Part shown: in pieces, positions 5,353 through 5,622 of the stretch
Position numbering within the stretch: position 1 is the stretch's first letter
How the letters are laid out: each line of letters begins with the position of its first letter
Assembly: GCA_002256685.1 (NCBI GenBank)
Contig: NQJH01000154.1
Location: forward strand, 1 to 5,622
DNA length: 5,622 bases
Source: Methylococcaceae bacterium NSP1-2
GTDB taxonomy: Bacteria; Pseudomonadota; Gammaproteobacteria; Methylococcales; Methylomonadaceae
Reading direction: 5' to 3'
The notes under the pieces: model-generated
Told to the model about the DNA's origin: nothing
The model's input: only the letters and a program-made list of their open reading frames with translations
Databases searched by the model: none
Position numbers and translations under genes: made by a program

Positions 5353-5541
5353 CTACTTGTTTGCTAGTTGCCACTGTTTTAAATCCAGCGCGTGTTCGAT
5401 TTGAAGCTGAAAATTGGTTAATAATTCCACCGCTTGCAAACATGCGATGGGTAATTGTTCCAATAACAACACGCCCAGCGCGTCATCGCCACGACTGGGA
5501 TTGCCGTAGCCTAGTAATAAAATGAGTTTAGGCGTAGTCAT
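5353..5541 (-). pseudogene. 5'-only copy of the hydrogenase maturation protease gene
   Basis: From ATG 5541 this reads 62 residues (MTTPKLILLLGYGNPSRGDD and onward) and then stops. Residues 7-59 match residues 11-63 of the intact protease at 46 of 53 positions. Homology ends abruptly after LKQWQL, and the frame closes with ANK and a stop. The copy keeps the first metal ligand (D20, equal to D24) but lacks the counterparts of D68 and H93, so it cannot be an active protease. The intact gene's D47 (DFQLQIEH) is Asn here. The frame also extends upstream of the ATG through a palindrome, but that part shows no homology and is not counted. It lies 28 nt from the end of the broken Mut7-C gene and converges with it, consistent with a rearrangement junction around 5325-5365. 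Confidence 0.85.
5366..5523 (-). repeat. Direct repeat copy B: truncated protease gene fragment
   Basis: Ungapped match to 4055-4212 at about 83% nucleotide identity by hand count. Many differences are at third codon positions, for example alternatives in the Leu and Asn codons. This means the copy evolved under protein-level constraint for some time before truncation, or was acquired from a related strain, rather than being a fresh duplication. Confidence 0.85.
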
Positions 5542-5553
5542 AATTACTTTATA

Positions 5554-5577
5554 GTTCCCACGCTGGAGCGTGGGAAC
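5554..5577. repeat. Perfect 11-bp-arm palindrome, GTTCCCACGCT type
   Basis: GTTCCCACGCT (5554-5564) and AGCGTGGGAAC (5567-5577) are exact reverse complements around GG. This unit, 'GTTCCCACGCTccAGCGTGGGAAC', is familiar as an abundant intergenic repeat in many gammaproteobacterial genomes, from general knowledge. It lies 12 nt upstream of the ATG of the truncated protease copy, so it may mark an insertion or recombination point. It occurs once in this window. Confidence 0.8.
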
Positions 5578-5622
5578 GATGTGAAGTTTTCCTAACTGAT
5601 GTTTAATTTGCATTTCCCAAAC

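Noticed and set aside
4408..5577. CRISPR array from the palindromic units
   Set aside because: The units differ in sequence, are not regularly spaced, and no cas gene is present.

Overview
The window looks like chromosomal DNA from an AT-leaning gammaproteobacterium. The gene content (a TonB/ExbB/ExbD energising system beside HypA, HypB and a [NiFe]-hydrogenase maturation protease) and three kinds of short palindromic intergenic repeat resemble what is seen in Thiotrichales such as Beggiatoa and relatives, or in Methylococcales. That placement is an impression from repeat style and protein flavour and is not proven by the window.

All seven intact genes lie on the minus strand, so transcription reads from high to low coordinates. 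First comes a tight maturation set: a hydrogenase maturation protease (4242-3748), hypA (3755-3414, GTG start, 8-nt overlap with the protease gene) and hypB (3405-2656, its ribosome binding site overlapping the hypA stop). HypA and HypB deliver nickel to the hydrogenase large subunit, and the protease then trims the large-subunit C-terminus. No hydrogenase structural gene is in the window. After a 121-bp gap comes a second set: a full-length tonB (2534-1731), a second short TonB-domain gene (1711-1232), exbB (1200-547) and exbD (544-122). ExbB and ExbD use the proton gradient to energise TonB for outer-membrane uptake. The short second TonB keeps a C-terminal domain about 76% identical to its neighbour, but has two predicted membrane helices and no proline-rich linker, so it should not span the periplasm as ordinary TonB does.

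Right of 4242 the region is scarred. A 399-bp intergenic stretch holds two palindromic repeat-like structures. A plus-strand gene of the Mut7-C RNase family (4642-5324) follows, broken by an internal deletion with a frameshift. Next is a 5'-only copy of the maturation protease gene (5541-5353), in direct orientation with the intact gene, then a third palindrome (5554-5577). I read this as a partial duplication or rearrangement followed by decay.

I saw no RNA gene, CRISPR array, transposase or phage gene. The most unusual item is the linkerless TonB paralogue; the rest is recognisable biology with local damage.
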